NCBI GenBank assembly: GCA_044463125.1
Contig: JBIQMS010000017.1
Location: 1-64,000, forward strand
DNA: 64,000 bases
Reading direction: 5' to 3'
Origin: CAYMZZ01 sp044463125
GTDB taxonomy: Bacteria > Bacteroidota > Bacteroidia > Chitinophagales > Chitinophagaceae
This document shows positions 61,333 to 64,000 of this stretch, piece after piece. The notes under the pieces are model-generated. The model worked only from the letters and a program-made list of their open reading frames with translations, was not told the DNA's origin and ran no database searches. Position 1 is the stretch's first letter. Every line of letters begins with the position of its first letter. The position numbers and the translations under genes are program-made.

Positions 61333-61986
61333 TCAATTCACGTTTTTGCGTAAGACAATATCCCTCTTCGCCACCATCAAATCTCCCTTCTTTTCAGTTT
61401 TCAATACTCCGCTGCCTCCTCTTGGCGCTCTTTGATATTGTTCATTGCTGAGATAGGGGTCGTCGGCAAAGAGAAAATCATCGAGCCAGTAGGCTTCATA
61501 GCCCTTTTCTTTAACCACCAGGTGGATATGCGCCGGGCTGCGGCTGTTGGGGTAGGAGGCCGGACGAAGGGTATAAATATTGTATTCACCTTTGGCGTTG
61601 GTTTTGAGCCAACCCCGCAGATAACCGTTTCGCCGGGCAAATCCCTTCTCGTTGCCACGCGTAGGGTAAACGCCATTCTGATCGGTATGATAGAAGTACA
61701 GGACCACATCTGCAGCAGGCGTCTTGCCATCGGGCTGATACACGATGCCTGAAATATAGAGTTTGGGACCGGGCTCATTAAAACAGGAAATGGTATCGGT
61801 TTCATTCAGGCTGGAAAAAGGTTGGGGGCATTCATAGATGGCATCACAGATCTCACAGGCCCCACCAATTTTTTTGTCTTTTTGGTCGGGTTGATTGATA
61901 GGGGTATTAATAGCAGCCTGTCCACAAGCGGATACGGGCAAGAGGAAACAGGTGGCGATTAAAACATTCGCGATTTTCTTTTTCAT
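61333..61986 (-). CDS. Intradiol-dioxygenase-like lipoprotein
   Basis: The 217-residue protein has a lipoprotein signal with lipobox PVSAC followed by GQ. The domain is the beta-sandwich of intradiol ring-cleavage dioxygenases: ISGIVYQPDGKTPAADVVLYFYHTDQNGVYP, GWLKTNAKGEYNIYTLRPASYP and SPAHIHLVVKEKGYEAYWLDDFLF. Tyrosines and the two histidines of HIH are present as possible iron ligands. It is shorter than catechol dioxygenases and lacks their N-terminal helical dimer domain, as in the secreted protocatechuate-like group. A role in aromatic breakdown or a non-catalytic one are both possible. Confidence 0.85.
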   Translation of the reverse strand: MKKKIANVLIATCFLLPVSACGQAAINTPINQPDQKDKKIGGACEICDAIYECPQPFSSLNETDTISCFNEPGPKLYISGIVYQPDGKTPAADVVLYFYHTDQNGVYPTRGNEKGFARRNGYLRGWLKTNAKGEYNIYTLRPASYPNSRSPAHIHLVVKEKGYEAYWLDDFLFADDPYLSNEQYQRAPRGGSGVLKTEKKGDLMVAKRDIVLRKNVN

Positions 61987-62191
61987 GGTGCTGACTTTTG
62001 TTTCTGCAAAATGCGATGGACAAAGCCAACCACCTATTCTTTTACGCGTGAAGTGCGGTTTTGCTGATCAAATGCCTTTTGTCAGCAATCCCGAGCTGAA
62101 GGTGTAAGTTTTTTTAGAGAGGATTTTGGTAAATTTAGCTTTGCTTCAAAGCATTTTCCTACAACTCGTTCTTAAACCGCTGCCACACATT

Positions 62192-63208
62192 ATGCCCGGC
62201 TTCATGCAAAGAAATACCTGGATTTTCCACGCCTTGTTTTGGGTACTTGTTTTTGGCATCTGGTATTTTCTGCGGTATGAAAATTATGCAAGTACGCAAA
62301 CTGCCTTGTTGGTAACAGCCATCAAAGTGGCTGACCTGGCTTTGTTGGTTTATATCAGCAATTATCTCTTATTGCCACGCTTGCTTTATACGCGGAGGTA
62401 TTTGCTTTTTGCCCTTGCATTCTTAACCATGGTTGTTGTAAGCAGCCTGATCAAAATGCAGGTACTCACCTGGGTGCAGGGCCCGGGTTTTCTGGCACAT
62501 AGCCTCAAGCAGCGGATCTATGATCATGTGATTCCGCATATTTTCCTTGTGCTGGCAGGTGTGGCCATCCAGTTGGTACTCGACTATCGCAAACTACAGC
62601 AGCGCTTAGCGGAAACCGCCCGGGAAAAGGCAGAAGCGGAGCTCAATTTTCTGAAATCGCAAATCAACCCCCATTTCCTGTTTAATTCATTGAATACGGT
62701 TTATTTTCTTATTCATAAAGAAAATGAGTTGGCGCGCAGGGCTCTGCACCAGTTTTCAGAAATGCTCCGCTACCAGCTTTATGAAACGGATGGCAATAAG
62801 CAACCCATAGAAAAAGAACTTCAATTTCTGAGAGGTTATTTTGAGTTGCAGAAATTGAGAAAAGATCAGGAACTGGACATTCAATTCGAGATCGGCGAGG
62901 GACTGAGCGGTTTCTATATCGAGCCCTTACTCCTGATTCCCTTTATAGAAAATGCGTTTAAGCATGTGTCGCGCGTGCCGGGTCGTGCCAATTTTCTGAA
63001 AGTTTATTTGGGAATGGAAGACCAAAAGCTGCAATTGCGCGTGGTCAATACCCATACAGGAGAAAAAAGTTCCGAACCGGGCGGCATTGGTTTGCAGAAT
63101 GTGAAACGGCGATTGGAACTCTTATACCACAACCGACACCAATTGTTGATCAATAAGAATGATGCGATTTTTGAAGTGAAACTGGAACTTTTTGAGTTTA
63201 AGGTTTAG
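62192..63208 (+). CDS. LytS-type sensor histidine kinase
   Basis: Taken from the ATG at 62192 the protein has 338 residues (an in-frame TTG 66 nt upstream exists). Four transmembrane helices (about 10-135) are followed by a cytoplasmic coiled segment, then the His_kinase motif KSQINPHFLFNSLN (phospho-acceptor histidine near 161), the ATP-binding N box LIPFIENAFKH and the G box GGIGLQNVKRRLELLY. The signal is unknown. The last residues EFKV and the TAG stop are encoded by heptads (GAGTTTA AGGTTTA G), so the natural C-terminus may have been slightly altered. Its response regulator gene lies 263 nt downstream. Confidence 0.92.
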   Translation: MPGFMQRNTWIFHALFWVLVFGIWYFLRYENYASTQTALLVTAIKVADLALLVYISNYLLLPRLLYTRRYLLFALAFLTMVVVSSLIKMQVLTWVQGPGFLAHSLKQRIYDHVIPHIFLVLAGVAIQLVLDYRKLQQRLAETAREKAEAELNFLKSQINPHFLFNSLNTVYFLIHKENELARRALHQFSEMLRYQLYETDGNKQPIEKELQFLRGYFELQKLRKDQELDIQFEIGEGLSGFYIEPLLLIPFIENAFKHVSRVPGRANFLKVYLGMEDQKLQLRVVNTHTGEKSSEPGGIGLQNVKRRLELLYHNRHQLLINKNDAIFEVKLELFEFKV

Positions 63209-63466
63209 GGTTTAAGGTTTAAGTTTATTGGATGGCTGGGAAGTGGAGTTTGAATTGAAATTAAAATCTGCGGAAATCTGCGTTTATAATCTGCGCCAAT
63301 CTGCGGGAAACGATGCCTGCACTGCCAATAACTTCAAAGGACAAAAAGGTTCCCGCAGATTTTCGCAGATTTTTGCGCAGATGAACGCAGACTTACCAAC
63401 CTTCAACTTTAAACTTTAAACCCTCAACTTTAAACTCAAAAACGTACTACGTAAAACGTAAAACAT
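63196..63466. repeat. Nested heptad-decad-heptad palindrome within the LytS/LytR gap
   Basis: GGTTTAG, GGTTTAA heptads begin inside the kinase C-terminus. Decads ATCTGCGGAA, ATCTGCGTTT, ATCTGCGCC, ATCTGCGGGA follow (about 63265-63310) and pair with TTCCCGCAGATT and further CGCAGATnnn units (63348-63393). CTTTAAA, CTTTAAA, CCCTCAA and ACGTACT, ACGTAAA heptads run to 63464, 8 nt before the regulator ATG. Confidence 0.9.
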
Positions 63467-63471
63467 AAAAA

Positions 63472-64000
63472 ATGCTTTCCTGCCTTATCATCGACGACGA
63501 ACCGCTTGCCCGAAAGGGATTAAGAGAGTATGTAGACGAAGTGGACTTTCTGCAATGCCTGGGAGAGTTTGACTCCATCATGCCCGCGATGGAGTTGATT
63601 CGAAGTGGAACAGTAGATATCCTTTTCCTGGATATTCAAATGCCGCGCATGACCGGCCTCGAACTCGTGAAATCCGTAAAGGAACTGCCGGCGGTAATTT
63701 TTACAACAGCCTATCCTCAATATGCACTGGAAGGTTTTGAATGGAATGCGCTGGACTACCTGGTGAAACCTATATCGTTTGACCGATTCCTGAAAGCGGT
63801 TCTGCGTGCCCGCGACCTGCAGGAGCTGAAAATAAAAGATGCGGGTGCAGATCATTTTTTTATCAAAGTTGATGGTCGCCTGCAAAGGATTCCACTGGCA
63901 GATCTTTTGTATGTGGAAGCCATGCAAAACTATGTGGTGGTGCATACCCTCGATCGGAAATATATCACCTACCTCACGTTTAAGGCTATAGAAGAATTTC
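63472..64000 (+). CDS. LytTR-family response regulator (3' end cut by window)
   Basis: The gene starts MLSCLIIDDEPLARKGLREY and runs past the window end; 176 codons are visible. The receiver domain has the acidic pair near residues 9-10, phospho-acceptor D54 in LFLDIQMPRM and K99 in YLVKPISF. The LytTR DNA-binding domain begins at about 125 (FFIKVDGRLQRIPLADLLYVEAMQNYVVVHT). It is the partner of the LytS-type kinase upstream. The 263-nt spacer is filled by repeats and must contain any separate promoter. Confidence 0.93.
   Translation, partial: MLSCLIIDDEPLARKGLREYVDEVDFLQCLGEFDSIMPAMELIRSGTVDILFLDIQMPRMTGLELVKSVKELPAVIFTTAYPQYALEGFEWNALDYLVKPISFDRFLKAVLRARDLQELKIKDAGADHFFIKVDGRLQRIPLADLLYVEAMQNYVVVHTLDRKYITYLTFKAIEEF

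Noticed and set aside
1..64000. tRNA or rRNA genes
   Set aside because: No cloverleaf with a GTTCGAATC-type T arm and no rRNA-like stretch was seen by eye. A covariance search could still find a divergent one.

Overview
This window looks like a chromosomal segment of a Bacteroidota bacterium, most likely family Chitinophagaceae. The evidence is the gene content (SusC-like outer-membrane barrel proteins, lone MacB/FtsX-type permeases, DUF4295 and DUF4294 proteins, a LytS/LytR pair, bacillithiol genes), promoters with a TAnnTTTG -7 box close to or almost on the ATG, and little Shine-Dalgarno signal. I saw no rRNA, tRNA, CRISPR array, phage or insertion sequence.

Layout. 0.2-9 kb: lpdA, an outer-membrane barrel protein, two tandem secreted paralogues, a retropepsin-like protein and a MATE exporter. 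9-12.4 kb: rpmB-rpmG-DUF4295-ftsY-rimO. 12.5-17.4 kb: a FecR-like fragment, an FtsX-type permease, a degenerate HATPase-like protein and a CFI-box protein. 17.5-25.8 kb: an apparent trans-4-hydroxy-L-proline catabolic locus (DapA-family deaminase, 2-oxoglutarate semialdehyde dehydrogenase, hydroxyproline 2-epimerase, D-hydroxyproline dehydrogenase) that also holds a secreted GH127 beta-L-arabinofuranosidase and a sterol-desaturase-family protein. 25.8-35.1 kb: bshC, purE, an RND efflux operon, and purK broken by one in-frame amber codon. 35.5-46 kb: hppD, an L,D-transpeptidase/TonB-domain fusion, aspartate kinase, fbp, a CAP protein, an ABC ATPase, an FKBP, a BstA/YfiT protein, a NUDIX hydrolase, folC and a TonB-like protein. 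46-52.6 kb: a leftward group with a radical SAM protein, a membrane protein and three agmatine-to-putrescine enzymes, plus a fatty acid desaturase. 52.7-64 kb: bshB1, DUF4294, ccmF-ccmE (CcmE of the CXXXY type), an acyl-CoA dehydrogenase, a YggS-type protein, a nucleotide pyrophosphatase-like protein, an intradiol-dioxygenase-like lipoprotein, and a LytS/LytR pair cut by the window end.

The most unusual feature is intergenic. Seventeen gaps carry arrays of short degenerate units with a fixed period: heptads (ACGTnnT, AAGTnnT, CGTGAnn, GTTTAnn), octads (nnnATTTG) and decads (ATCTGCGnnn). Most gaps hold an inverted pair of arrays. In every gap the GT-type arm is on the left of the + strand and its complement on the right. 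Arrays often start exactly at the stop codon of the preceding gene, in several cases supplying that stop, and others end within a few bases of the next ATG. I know of no description of this arrangement, and I could not search for one.
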